A stretch of 64,000 nt of DNA from an uncultured Schlesneria sp. (GCA_903904835.1 CAIVEI010000190.1:28084-92083), one strand, 5' to 3'; positions 52,285 through 61,377 are shown, numbered from the stretch's first letter. Made by a program: numbers and translations. The notes: generated by a model from the letters alone, not told the origin.

Positions 52285-53769
52285 ATGTGTCCTCATATTC
52301 ATCGAACATGGCTGGTGATGGTTGTCGTCGGGGTAGCGAGTTCTGGACAATTGCTTGCTGACGCGACATTCACAAAGGAGATCGCTCCGCTCATTTTCGA
52401 AAAATGCACCTCTTGTCATCGACCCGGTGAAGCAGCCCCTTTTGCACTTCAGACATATGCTGACGTCAAAAAGCGGGGTGATCTGATTGCAAGTGTCCTC
52501 AGTGAGCGACTGATGCCACCCTGGAAAGCTGACCGCGGCGACGCAGCGTTTCGTTACGAACGTCGGTTAGAAGACGACCAGGTGAGACTCATTACAGACT
52601 GGATAAAAAACGGGATGCCCGAGGGGAACCCTGCGGAGATGCCGCCGCTTCCTGAGTTTCCCGTCGGTTGGAGTCTGGGTGAGCCTGATCTGATCGTCAA
52701 AATGAAGGAAACATTTATCGTCCCCGCAGATGGACCCGATATCTATCGTAACTTTGTCATTCCCCTCGATCTGGACTCAGAACGTTGGGTCACGGCAATC
52801 GATTTCAGGCCAAGTGCCCGGTCAGTGGTGCATCACTCGTTGTTTTTCTTCGAAGCATCTGGCCTGGCTCGTAAGATTGATGCCGAAGACCAGCAACCTG
52901 GATTCAAAGGGGGGATGGGAGCCATGGCACGCCTGCGTGGCGGACCACCTGTTCTGACACCAGATGCTTCAGAAACCGAATCAGGGCGTCCGGCCCGTCG
53001 ACTGCAACCAGGTGCGGGCTTAGGCCTTCTTGGCAATCAGGCGGCGAACGAATCCCCCAAATTTGGACCGCTTGGGGGATGGGCCTTGGGTGCACAGCCG
53101 CATCCGTTACCAGACGGGTTGGCATTTCGTCTCCCTGCCGGTTCTGATTTGATTCTGGCCACTCACTTTCATCCTTCGGGAAAAGTCGAAGAAGAAGCCT
53201 CTACCGTCGGTTTGTATTTCACGAAAGAACCGACGAAGCGACGATTCACAGCAATTCAGCTTCCCGCCGCATTCGGTGCGTTTAAAGGAATCGATATTCC
53301 CGCAGGCAAAAATGAATATGTGATCGAAGACTCGTTTGAACTACCCGTTGACGTCGAAGCATTCGGCGTCGGCGCTCATGCACATTACCTCGGCAAGTCC
53401 ATGAAATTGACGGCGACGTTGCCTGATGGCCAGACGCAAACGATTCTGTCGATACCTGACTGGGATTTCGCATGGCAGGAACAGTATCGGTTTGCAAACT
53501 ATCTCAAGCTGCCGAAAGGAACTCGCCTGCACTCGCGAATCGAATACGACAATTCGGCGGACAATCCCCGCAACCCAAGCCATCCGCCAGCCCGGGTCCG
53601 TTTTGGGGAAGAATCGACGAACGAAATGGGGAGCATCACACTACAGGTGGTCGCCGCAGACGAATCGCAAATGCCGAAATTGATTGAGGGCAACCAGGTT
53701 CATTTCCGTCAATCGGTGATGAAAACACCGCTGCTAAAAATGTTGCAAGGAGGCCTGAAGTCAAAATGA
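52285..53769 (+). CDS. Cytochrome-fused copper type II monooxygenase-like protein
   Basis: 494 residues from the ATG at 52285 (AAGGA upstream); the frame is open to 52231, inside the previous gene. Signal peptide about 1-25. An N-terminal PSCyt-type domain has C41-T-S-C44-H45 (haem) and LMPPWKAD. The rest resembles peptidylglycine-hydroxylating-type copper monooxygenases: VVHHSLFFFE (HH ligands of one copper), LATHFHPSGK (H-x-H of the other) and GVGAHAHYLGKSM. It may be an ascorbate-type oxidase or hydroxylase using electrons from its own cytochrome domain. Substrate unknown. Translationally close to the redoxin gene. Confidence 0.82.
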   Translation: MCPHIHRTWLVMVVVGVASSGQLLADATFTKEIAPLIFEKCTSCHRPGEAAPFALQTYADVKKRGDLIASVLSERLMPPWKADRGDAAFRYERRLEDDQVRLITDWIKNGMPEGNPAEMPPLPEFPVGWSLGEPDLIVKMKETFIVPADGPDIYRNFVIPLDLDSERWVTAIDFRPSARSVVHHSLFFFEASGLARKIDAEDQQPGFKGGMGAMARLRGGPPVLTPDASETESGRPARRLQPGAGLGLLGNQAANESPKFGPLGGWALGAQPHPLPDGLAFRLPAGSDLILATHFHPSGKVEEEASTVGLYFTKEPTKRRFTAIQLPAAFGAFKGIDIPAGKNEYVIEDSFELPVDVEAFGVGAHAHYLGKSMKLTATLPDGQTQTILSIPDWDFAWQEQYRFANYLKLPKGTRLHSRIEYDNSADNPRNPSHPPARVRFGEESTNEMGSITLQVVAADESQMPKLIEGNQVHFRQSVMKTPLLKMLQGGLKSK

Positions 53770-53832
53770 CTGAGGCTGCACTGATGAAAAAATACTGTTG
53801 CGCCCTGTGGACAAAATAAAGCTAGAAATTTC

Positions 53833-53934
53833 GGGTGCCACGGTTCTGGAGTCTTCGACAAAGCCGTGTCTTCATGGTTCGATAACGTCTCCGAAGAGCA
53901 CGGCCTTACCGAAGACGGTAAAACCGTGGCACCC
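53833..53934. repeat. 102-bp long imperfect hairpin between convergent genes
   Basis: The outer arms gggtgccacggtt and its complement pair perfectly at 53833 and 53934; inner blocks (gtcttcgacaaagccgtg against cacggccttaccgaagac) continue the stem, giving about 40 bp per arm and a loop near 53874-53892. It lies between the ends of two convergent genes (monooxygenase and esterase) and could act as a bidirectional terminator or be a MITE-like element. Confidence 0.75.
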
Positions 53935-54023
53935 ATTTTCATGGCTTTCGGTTCCAAAAGCAGATCGACTTCAGCCGACTTACATCCCGACTTCAGGTCG
54001 TTACACCAGGATTGACTGGGGCC

Positions 54024-54875
54024 CTACTTCAGAACGTTATCCGCCAGCCATTCTTCCAGGCGTGATGGCCAGCGAGCGGCGGCTCCTTTGTTCGAATTGC
54101 GGACGCCGAAACCGTGTCCGGCAGCAGAATAGATATGCAGTTCGGCCGGGACACCCGCTTCTTTAAACTTCAAATAGGCTTCTGCCATCCCGTGCGAAAT
54201 ATCCTTGCGGTCTCCGTAGCCGCAGACGATGAACGCTTGAGGCATTCCCTTTGTGACAGCGATCCGGTCAGACTTGCCAGGATAGATCAGACATTGAAAA
54301 TCGGGCCGAGCATTTTCCTTATCGACAACGTCCGCCGCAGCAGGATCTCCCAGACCTTCCTGCATCGCTGCGAGAAACGCGAGTTCCCCACCTGCCGAAA
54401 ATCCAAGTGCACCGACGCGTTTGGGATTCACGTGCCAGGCCTGTGCCTGGTTCCGAACCAGCCTAATCGCACGCTGCATGTCTGCAACCGCGTGTCCTTC
54501 AAGCGTGTAAGAAGAATCTTTCTCGCGACAAAGTCGATACTTCAGAATGAAGGCTGCCACGCCATGTTCGGCCAGCCATTTGGCCAGATTATGTCCTTCG
54601 TGGTCCATGCAAAGTTTGCTGTGTCCACCACCGGGAGCAATCACGATTGCCACTCCATTCGCCTTGTCGGCGTCTGGTAAGTACGGGGTTAATGATGGCT
54701 TATGGACCGACGTAATATTCCGCTCGCCCGAGCCGGTCGTCTCAACAACCTCTTCCGCCGTCTTTCCTTCGGAACCAGGTGCACCATTCGGCCAGAGCAG
54801 CACCGATTGCGGCTCGGCGGCGACCAGCGTTTGAGCGAAAACGATGGTCAAGCAGACAGTGAAAAGTCGTAACAT
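54024..54875 (-). CDS. Exported alpha/beta-hydrolase, esterase/acetyl-xylan-esterase-like
   Basis: 283 residues from the ATG at 54875 (MLRLFTVCLTIVFAQTLVAA), which gives a clean signal peptide; the frame is open to 54986 with a Trp/Phe-rich leader unlike the family. Marks: GVAIVIAPGGGHSKLC (oxyanion HGG-like GGGH), nucleophile Ser in GALGFSAGGELA, Asp in ICGYGDRKD-like context and His in SAAGHGFGV. The family removes acetyl or other esters from polysaccharides in many planctomycetes. Monocistronic. The start falls at the edge of a region without clear operon partners. Confidence 0.88.
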   Translation of the reverse strand: MLRLFTVCLTIVFAQTLVAAEPQSVLLWPNGAPGSEGKTAEEVVETTGSGERNITSVHKPSLTPYLPDADKANGVAIVIAPGGGHSKLCMDHEGHNLAKWLAEHGVAAFILKYRLCREKDSSYTLEGHAVADMQRAIRLVRNQAQAWHVNPKRVGALGFSAGGELAFLAAMQEGLGDPAAADVVDKENARPDFQCLIYPGKSDRIAVTKGMPQAFIVCGYGDRKDISHGMAEAYLKFKEAGVPAELHIYSAAGHGFGVRNSNKGAAARWPSRLEEWLADNVLK

Positions 54876-55134
54876 CGAATCAATCTCCAAAGCAGTTTTA
54901 ATCAGGGTTGCGTTCGCGGCCCACCACCAACAACGCAAGAAAATGAAAATGCAAAACTTTTGAACAAAAGGCAACGGAGGAAACAAAGAAGTCTCTGTCG
55001 TGTGAGCGTTCTCTTGACTCTGAGCGGACTCGACCGAACGTCACCGCTCAAGATTTTTAACCACGAATCTGACGATTCGCACGAATAAGAATCAGCAGAA
55101 ATTAAAAACCTTTTTCATTTTTCTGATGAGCGCC

Positions 55135-56568
55135 TCACGCAAACAACTTGTGAACGACGTTCCCTTCGACGTCTGTCAGCCGAAAATCCCGACCGGCATA
55201 ACGATACGTCAGGCGTTCATGATCAAGGCCGAGTAGATGCAGAATCGAGGCGTGCAGGTCGTGGATATGGACTTTGTTGTCGGCGGCGTAGAAACCGTAA
55301 TCGTCAGTCGTGCCGTAACGGAAACCAGGTTTCACCCCACCACCAGCCAGCCACATCGTGAACCCTTCGGGATTGTGATCGCGTCCGTTGGTTCCTTCGA
55401 CGGTCGGTGTCCGGCCGAATTCGCCTCCCCACCAGACCAAAGTATCTTCCAGCAGGCCACGCGCTTTCAGGTCGCATAGCAGGCCGGCGATCGGCTTGTC
55501 GACCTCACGAGCGTTTTTCTCGTGTCCGTTCTTCAGGTCGGAATGTTGATCCCATTGTACCTTGCTGTCGCTGTGCGTCACCTGGATGAACCGAACACCT
55601 CGTTCGGCGAAACGGCGAGCCATCAGGCACATCCGACCAAAGTTTGCGTTAATGGGGTCATCCATTCCGTAGAGTTGCCTTGTAGCGGCAGATTCGTCCG
55701 AAAGATCTTCAACCATTGGCATGGCAGTCTGCATGCGAAAGGCGAGTTCGAATGAATTAATCCGTGCTTCGAGCGACGGATCGGGACCGCTGGCCGCCTG
55801 ATGTTCCCGGTTCATCGCTTTCAGGCGTTCGAGTTCCAGTCGCTGAACCCCTTTTGGCAGGCGGGAATTGCTGATGTAACGGATCTTCGCCTGATCCGAC
55901 GGGACACTTGCGTTTCCGATGGGTGTCCCTTGATACGCCGCAGGGAGGAATGCCGAACCCCAGTTGTTGATTCCACCATGCGCCAGGGTAGGGCAGATCG
56001 TGACGAACGCGGGGAGGTTGGCGTTATCGGTTCCCAGTCCGTAGCTGACCCATGACCCGATACTCGGTCGCACGAAGCTGTCGCTGCCGGTGTGCAGCTT
56101 CAGGACCGCACCGCCGTGCGCGGGATTGGTTCCATGCACCGAATGCACAAAACAGATGTCGTCGACACAACGGGCCAGATGCGGAAACAGTTCGCTGACA
56201 TAAGCACCGCTTTCACCATACTGCTGGAATTTCCAGGGAGATTTCAGCAGATTGCCGGTCGGAGCGAACTGGACCCGGGGCTTGGCAAACGGAAGCGGCT
56301 TTCCGTCGTCTCGATCCAGCAGCGGTTTCGGGTCGAACGTATCAAGGTGTGATGGCCCACCCTTCATGAACAGGAAAATGACTCGCTTGGCCTTGGCAAC
56401 CAGTTGCGGCACTTTCGGGTCGAGTGGACCAATTCCTACTGAGTCTGCACGGGATTCGTCGGCCAGCATCGATGCCAACGCCAATGAACCAAATCCGACG
56501 GCAGACCGCTGCAGCAGTTTCCGACGTGAGAAGGGAGTCGGCAAGTTGATGTTTTCGCCTTGTATCAT
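55135..56568 (-). CDS. DUF1501 protein, Tat-exported
   Basis: 477 residues. Tat-type signal FSRRKLLQRSAVGFGSLALA. DUF1501 landmarks: VIFLFMKGGPSHLDTFDPKP (near 63), NPAHGGAVLKLHTG (near 158), WWGGEFGRTPTVEGTNGRDH (near 385). The fold is sulfatase-like; the substrate is unknown. It follows its PSCyt partner after 15 bp on the minus strand. Compared with the first pair of the window, the length and motif order are the same, so the two loci are paralogous. Confidence 0.9.
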   Translation of the reverse strand: MIQGENINLPTPFSRRKLLQRSAVGFGSLALASMLADESRADSVGIGPLDPKVPQLVAKAKRVIFLFMKGGPSHLDTFDPKPLLDRDDGKPLPFAKPRVQFAPTGNLLKSPWKFQQYGESGAYVSELFPHLARCVDDICFVHSVHGTNPAHGGAVLKLHTGSDSFVRPSIGSWVSYGLGTDNANLPAFVTICPTLAHGGINNWGSAFLPAAYQGTPIGNASVPSDQAKIRYISNSRLPKGVQRLELERLKAMNREHQAASGPDPSLEARINSFELAFRMQTAMPMVEDLSDESAATRQLYGMDDPINANFGRMCLMARRFAERGVRFIQVTHSDSKVQWDQHSDLKNGHEKNAREVDKPIAGLLCDLKARGLLEDTLVWWGGEFGRTPTVEGTNGRDHNPEGFTMWLAGGGVKPGFRYGTTDDYGFYAADNKVHIHDLHASILHLLGLDHERLTYRYAGRDFRLTDVEGNVVHKLFA

Positions 56569-56583
56569 CGCGTTAGCCTCAAC

Positions 56584-59031
56584 TCACTTTACGTAGATAA
56601 ATTCGTTGGAACTGACGATCACGTGACACAAGCTGTTCCAGGATTGATTTTGTTGCTGTTCAGGCGATGCGTTCGTTGTCCCGAATGCGCGAGCGACATC
56701 ACTGAGGTAGGTCTTCGACGCGGCGACTTCGTGAGCGCCTGGTTGGCGTCCGTACGCTCGTAGATAAGCCAGTTCAATCCGTTCTTCGTCGCTTTTCAGC
56801 CGGTCGTTCAAAATCAGTGCCGTGAAGTTGGCCGTGCATTGCTCGACGAATTCACTGTTCATCATCATGAGGGCCTGCGGCGCGATCGTCGTGGTCGGGC
56901 GGTCTCCGTTGGGGACAGCGGCGTCGGGATAGTCGAGTAACTGAAATACGTCGTAGACATTGTTACGCACGACAGGAAGATAGATTGACCGACGGTTCGA
57001 ACGATAGTCGGTTAAGTCTTTTGACGTGTGGTCGAAAAAATAGGCTCGGTTCTTGACCGTCAGCAAGGATTGACCCAGCGTCCGATCAAGGTTGTCACTC
57101 ACGGCAATCAACGAATCACGAATCGCTTCTGCTTCCAGACGATGGAGTTCTGCTCGACCGATCAAGCGATTTTCGGGATCGGTTTCCATCTGGTTCGAGG
57201 CGTCTTTACCCAGGTCGCTGTCGAGTTGATAAGTACTCGATGCCATCAACTGGCGATGCAATGTTTTGATGGACCAACCCCGTCGCATGAAATTCCGGGC
57301 AAGACCGTCGAGCAGTTCGGGATGAGTTGGCTGTTCACCCAGTAAGCCAAAATTATCGATGGACCGAACAAGCCCTTTGCCGAAGTGCCACCGCCAGACT
57401 CGGTTTATAAACACTCGGCTGGTGAGGGGATGATTCGGATCGGTCAGCCAGCGAGCCAGTTCGATGCGACCACTCTGGCGCGAATCGAATTTCGGTTCCG
57501 ATTGACCGGCCAACACATGGGGGACTCGACGTGGTACGACGTCACCCAGTTTCAGGGGGTTCCCACGAATATGAACGGCGACATCGACCACAGCGTCTTC
57601 TGTAGCACCCATGGCCGAGGGCATTTCGGGGGCGGTTCGTTCCAGTTGAGCCAATTCGTCACGAAGGCGTTTGAGTTGCGTCTTGATCTCGTCCGGGTAC
57701 TTGGATTCCAATTGAGCTGACGTCGCTGGGGCATCGCTCGCTGGCAGTGTCGATTTCACCGCCGCATCTCCCTTTTCAACCACTCCCTTGATGACATCTT
57801 TCAACTGAGCCACCTGCGAGTCGTAACTCGCTTTACGCGACTGAGCCTCAACCGACGGCAGCGGGTTTTCGTACCAACGGGCCACCTTCTTGAAGTGCTC
57901 CATCGTCCGAGTGCTTTTAAAAATTCCGGCCAGTCCGTAGTAGTCCGACGTATCAATCGGATCGAACTTATGGTCATGGCAACGAGCACATCCGAGTGTC
58001 AGACCGAGCATCGCCCGGCCAACGGTGTCGATCTGTTCGTCGATGATGTCCATCTGCATTTTGGTTTCATCAACCTCGGCCAGGACTTTGGGTCCGATCG
58101 CGAGGAAACCTGTGGCAATCAGTTGCCTGCTGCGAGTCTCATCATTACTGGCCGACAACAGATCGCCAGCAAGTTGTTCGGTGAGAAATTCGTCATAGGG
58201 AACATCCTGATTAAGCGACGAGACGACATAGTCTCGATACCGCCAGGCATTCCCATGTGCGACGTTTTCATCCAGCCCGTTCGAATCGGCGTACCGCGCG
58301 ACGTCGAGCCAATGCCGACCCCAGCGTTCACCGTAATTCGGCGAAGCCAGTAACCGATCGATCAATCGGGCGTATGCATCAGGCCGGTCATCTGCGAGGA
58401 ATTCGACGATCTCTTCGGGCGTCGGTGGCAAGCCCGTTAAATCGAACGTCGCACGGCGAATCAGTGTTCGTGGATTGGCTCGGTTGGTCGGAACGATATT
58501 GGCCTGCTCCAGTTTGGCCAGGATGAATTGATCCCAGGGCCCACTGGCCCAAGCTGTGTTTTTCGTCTGAGGAACGGCTGGCTGAATCACGGGCCGAAAC
58601 GACCAATGATCCGGATCGCGGTGCCTGGGTTTGGATGGTCCTGGTGTGTGTGGAAACGGCGCCCCCATCTCGACCCAGCGAACCAGGTCAGCAACCTGTC
58701 GTTCGGACAGAGCTTCCTTCGGTGGCATTTTCAAATCATCGTCAGTCCGTCTAATCGCTTTAACGATCAGACTTTCGTCCGGCTTACCGGGGACGATGGC
58801 CGGGCCGGTTTCACCTCCCTTAAGAACGGCATCGCGAGAATCCAATCGCAGTGTCCCCCATTGCTTATCCGGCCCGTGACAAGACTGGCATTTCTCAACG
58901 AGCAAAGGTCGAATCGAGGTCTCAAAGAAACGGAGCTGTTCGGCAGTCAGACGGTCGTCAGCCAAGGCATTCGTCAGAGTGACGTTGCTCATGACGATAC
59001 AAAAAATTCTAATCCAGCAGACCGATCGCAT
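56584..59031 (-). CDS. Planctomycete cytochrome PSCyt1/DUF1549/DUF1553 protein
   Basis: 815 residues. Signal peptide about 1-24. PSCyt1 with haem motif C48-Q-S-C51-H52 and LKMPPKEALSERQVADLVRW. DUF1549 follows (about 150-365, FDLTGLPPTPEEIVEFLADD and a second CxxCH in GCARCHDHK). DUF1553 begins near ELARWLTDPNHPLTSRVFIN (about 530). It lacks the PA14 module found in the first pair, so it is about 170 residues shorter. It is transcribed together with the DUF1501 gene (15-bp gap). Confidence 0.92.
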   Translation of the reverse strand: MRSVCWIRIFCIVMSNVTLTNALADDRLTAEQLRFFETSIRPLLVEKCQSCHGPDKQWGTLRLDSRDAVLKGGETGPAIVPGKPDESLIVKAIRRTDDDLKMPPKEALSERQVADLVRWVEMGAPFPHTPGPSKPRHRDPDHWSFRPVIQPAVPQTKNTAWASGPWDQFILAKLEQANIVPTNRANPRTLIRRATFDLTGLPPTPEEIVEFLADDRPDAYARLIDRLLASPNYGERWGRHWLDVARYADSNGLDENVAHGNAWRYRDYVVSSLNQDVPYDEFLTEQLAGDLLSASNDETRSRQLIATGFLAIGPKVLAEVDETKMQMDIIDEQIDTVGRAMLGLTLGCARCHDHKFDPIDTSDYYGLAGIFKSTRTMEHFKKVARWYENPLPSVEAQSRKASYDSQVAQLKDVIKGVVEKGDAAVKSTLPASDAPATSAQLESKYPDEIKTQLKRLRDELAQLERTAPEMPSAMGATEDAVVDVAVHIRGNPLKLGDVVPRRVPHVLAGQSEPKFDSRQSGRIELARWLTDPNHPLTSRVFINRVWRWHFGKGLVRSIDNFGLLGEQPTHPELLDGLARNFMRRGWSIKTLHRQLMASSTYQLDSDLGKDASNQMETDPENRLIGRAELHRLEAEAIRDSLIAVSDNLDRTLGQSLLTVKNRAYFFDHTSKDLTDYRSNRRSIYLPVVRNNVYDVFQLLDYPDAAVPNGDRPTTTIAPQALMMMNSEFVEQCTANFTALILNDRLKSDEERIELAYLRAYGRQPGAHEVAASKTYLSDVARAFGTTNASPEQQQNQSWNSLCHVIVSSNEFIYVK

Positions 59032-59204
59032 CGTGAGACCTCTGAATCAACCGAACCGGGTTTCGCGTTGCGCCGATGATTTCGCAAAATCACATCAACG
59101 AAGCCCGATGATATTCAGATTGTCTAGCGGATTGTCACGAAACGCAAACAGAGAGGGCAAGTGGCTAACGCATCCATTTCGGTAGTCCGAATTCGAAAGA
59201 GGGG

Positions 59205-59295
59205 GTCGGGTGTTCAAATTTCAAAAATGGCCGTCGAGATCGCATCGTCAATCAAAACTGCTTCGTCGGCCAATTTTGAAATTTGAATGCCCGAC
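59205..59295. repeat. 91-bp inverted repeat (29-bp arms) after cdsA
   Basis: Arms 59205-59233 and 59267-59295 pair at 26 of 29 positions (gtcggg...ttcaaatttcaaaa), with a 33-bp loop. The arms contain the internal word ttcaaatttcaaaa. It lies 30 bp beyond the cdsA stop codon and upstream of the PSCyt gene, in the 293-bp spacer. It might end cdsA transcription, or be a MITE-like element. Confidence 0.8.
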
Positions 59296-59324
59296 CGCAG
59301 AACAACACGGCCTCATTCGTTTAA

Positions 59325-60251
59325 TCAACTCCCGTCGTGCGGCATCCAGGTTGCCAGCGGGAGTGCCTTCCAAAGCACATAAGCAACCGGACCGGCATAA
59401 AGCACACTATCCATCAGGTCGAGCAATCCTCCAAACCCAGGAAGCAGGCTCGACGAATCCTTTTTGCCGACGTCCCGTTTGATCAGTGATTCGCAAAGGT
59501 CACCGACCAGACCAGTGATCCCCAGGATCAACCCATAAATCGCAGACGCCCACCAGATGGGTGGTTGCCAGATCGCCGCGGCAGTTGGTGTGAAAAGAGG
59601 TGTCGCAAACTGAAGCCAGAGAACCGCGCTTCCCGCAGATCCGATCAGTGCACCAACGGCACCCGCCCAGGTCTTTCCCGGTGAAAGTAACGGCACAAGT
59701 TTCCGCCGTCCGATTAATCGTCCGAGTGTATAAGCACCGACATCGCCACCTTTGGTCACGATCAACAGCGATCCGATTACCAGATAGCCCGCCTCGCTTC
59801 CCGCAACCCAGCGAAGCTGCGCAACCACACCCAGCAAGACGCCGACATAGCTGACGATCAGCAGCTCCGCACCCAGAGTCTCCATACTGGCACCAGGCTC
59901 GCGGTATCGATACGTCGCCAGCAGAAACAGCACGAGTATCGTCATCGCATAGGCCAGCATGACTTGGGCGAGCGTATTGTCATCGGACGGAATCTTAATC
60001 GGCATGTGGCCGAACCGGCCCCACCAGGCTGCGGCTGTCACCAGGACACAACAGGCGGAAACGATGATCTTGTTGGGTGTGAATGAGCGAGTCCATAACA
60101 GGTCGACCATTTCACGGGCACCAAAAACCGCCAGGAAGATGAACATTCCCAGCAGGATCGGCGCGGGGGCACCCAGCCGTGCATCCAGGTAAAAACACCC
60201 GACGAACAGTGGGATCAGAATTGCCGAAACGAGAATTCGCCAGACGAGCAT
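59325..60251 (-). CDS. cdsA: Phosphatidate cytidylyltransferase
   Basis: 308 residues from the ATG at 60251 (MLVWRILVSAILIPLF); this start lies 7 bp after the uppS stop codon, and the frame open to 60416 overlaps uppS and is spurious. Multi-pass membrane enzyme that makes CDP-diacylglycerol. The signature near the C-terminus is SLIKRDVGKKDSSSLLPGFG, then GLLDLMDS; the usual PGHGG is PGFGG and the usual DRxD is DLMD, so two conserved residues differ. The genetic context (uppS directly upstream) is the classical one and supports the assignment. Confidence 0.9.
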   Translation of the reverse strand: MLVWRILVSAILIPLFVGCFYLDARLGAPAPILLGMFIFLAVFGAREMVDLLWTRSFTPNKIIVSACCVLVTAAAWWGRFGHMPIKIPSDDNTLAQVMLAYAMTILVLFLLATYRYREPGASMETLGAELLIVSYVGVLLGVVAQLRWVAGSEAGYLVIGSLLIVTKGGDVGAYTLGRLIGRRKLVPLLSPGKTWAGAVGALIGSAGSAVLWLQFATPLFTPTAAAIWQPPIWWASAIYGLILGITGLVGDLCESLIKRDVGKKDSSSLLPGFGGLLDLMDSVLYAGPVAYVLWKALPLATWMPHDGS

Positions 60252-60258
60252 TCGTGCC

Positions 60259-61068
60259 TCAGTTCGAAAGGCCTCCAAACCGGCGGTGCCGCTGCGCGAA
60301 TTCGCGAAGCGCGGTAAACAATTCTTCCTGGCCAAAATCAGGCCAGCACTTTTCGGTGACCCACAGTTCGGCATAGCTGATCTGCCAAAGCAGATAGTTG
60401 CTGATTCGCATTTCACCTGCGGTCCGAATCACCAGATCGGGATCGGGCATCCCTGCTGTATCAAGATGAGCTTCAATGGTTGCTTCATCAACCGATTCAG
60501 GATCGATCTCACCGGCAGCGACACGGCGAGCTATCGTTTTCACCGCGTCAGCGATCTCGCCACGACTTCCGTAGTTGATCGCCAGGCACAAACGCATTCC
60601 TGTGTTTTCCCGTGCGCTCGCGTACGTTCGGTCGATCTCACGATTGACGCTTTCACCTAAAGCCGGACGACGCCCGATGACCGAAAACCGCAGATTCTGT
60701 CGCTCGATCTCCGCCCGTTCTTCGATCAGGTATTGCTCCAGCAACTGCATCAGCAGTTTCTGTTCAAGCTCCGGTCGCTTCCAGTTCTCGCTGCTGAAGC
60801 AGTACAAGGTCAGTTGTTCGACATTCAGCCTCGAACAGGTCTCAATCACGGTACGGACTGTCGCCACACCGCGACGATGTCCTTCAATCCGAGGGAGTCC
60901 GCGAGCCTGAGCCCAGCGACCGTTACCATCCATGATGATGGCAACGTGTCGAGGCAGACGATCGGCGCGCAAACCAAACTCGGCGATCTGCTCTGATGAA
61001 TACGGTTCATCAGCAGAACGTCGCGTCGGGATCGTAGGCGAGCTGGATGATGCGGTCGTCGATGCCAT
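60259..61068 (-). CDS. uppS: Isoprenyl transferase (undecaprenyl diphosphate synthase)
   Basis: 269 residues from the ATG at 61068, with AGGA 9 bases upstream; GTG 61107 lacks such a site. It makes the C55 lipid carrier for peptidoglycan and other envelope polymers. Cis-prenyltransferase marks: HVAIIMDGNGRWAQARGLPR (catalytic Asp in MDGNG), GHRRGVATVRTVIE, LYCFSSENWKRPE, LAINYGSRGEI and IRTAGEMRISNYLLWQISYA. An acidic and Ser/Thr-rich leader of about 30 residues precedes the core. Forms an operon with cdsA (7-bp gap) and follows the CsrA-like gene. Confidence 0.95.
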   Translation of the reverse strand: MASTTASSSSPTIPTRRSADEPYSSEQIAEFGLRADRLPRHVAIIMDGNGRWAQARGLPRIEGHRRGVATVRTVIETCSRLNVEQLTLYCFSSENWKRPELEQKLLMQLLEQYLIEERAEIERQNLRFSVIGRRPALGESVNREIDRTYASARENTGMRLCLAINYGSRGEIADAVKTIARRVAAGEIDPESVDEATIEAHLDTAGMPDPDLVIRTAGEMRISNYLLWQISYAELWVTEKCWPDFGQEELFTALREFAQRHRRFGGLSN

Positions 61069-61128
61069 GAGCGAGAATCCTCCGCACGATTGTGTCCGCG
61101 CGGTCACGCAAAGGGCAAGTCTACGACG

Positions 61129-61377
61129 CTACCGCAATGGAATTGCGAACGAATTGATCGTTTGAAATTGGAGTGGCTCGAATGCCGATTCAGCATCTTC
61201 CGCATAGTCTTGGTCATCGTCATCAGATTGGATGTAAAGGACTTCTTCGCGATAGGCGGGTAGCGCACTGGGATCGTGGATCCCCAACAGGACAGAATCA
61301 TGCCGGACCTCCAGCACATTGATCTGAACCGAACCTATTGTCAAACCTTCGTCTTCAGCTCGCAAATAACAACGCAT
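61129..61377 (-). CDS. CsrA-like RNA-binding translational regulator
   Basis: 82 residues. Residues 1-50 follow the CsrA pattern with one residue fewer: R6, I14-G15 (EGLTIG), INVLEVRHDSVLLGIHDPSA and YREEV (R43, the position of the RNA-contacting Arg of CsrA). The N-terminus (MRCYLRAEDEG) is less canonical than MLVLSRKxGE. The tail is strongly acidic (DDDDQDYAEDAE, about 52-63) and then hydrophobic, which is unusual. CsrA-type dimers bind GGA in RNA leaders. The ATG has GAGG 7 bases upstream. The stop codon is 60 bp before uppS, so it heads the csrA-uppS-cdsA group. Assignment is probable rather than certain. Confidence 0.65.
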   Translation of the reverse strand: MRCYLRAEDEGLTIGSVQINVLEVRHDSVLLGIHDPSALPAYREEVLYIQSDDDDQDYAEDAESAFEPLQFQTINSFAIPLR

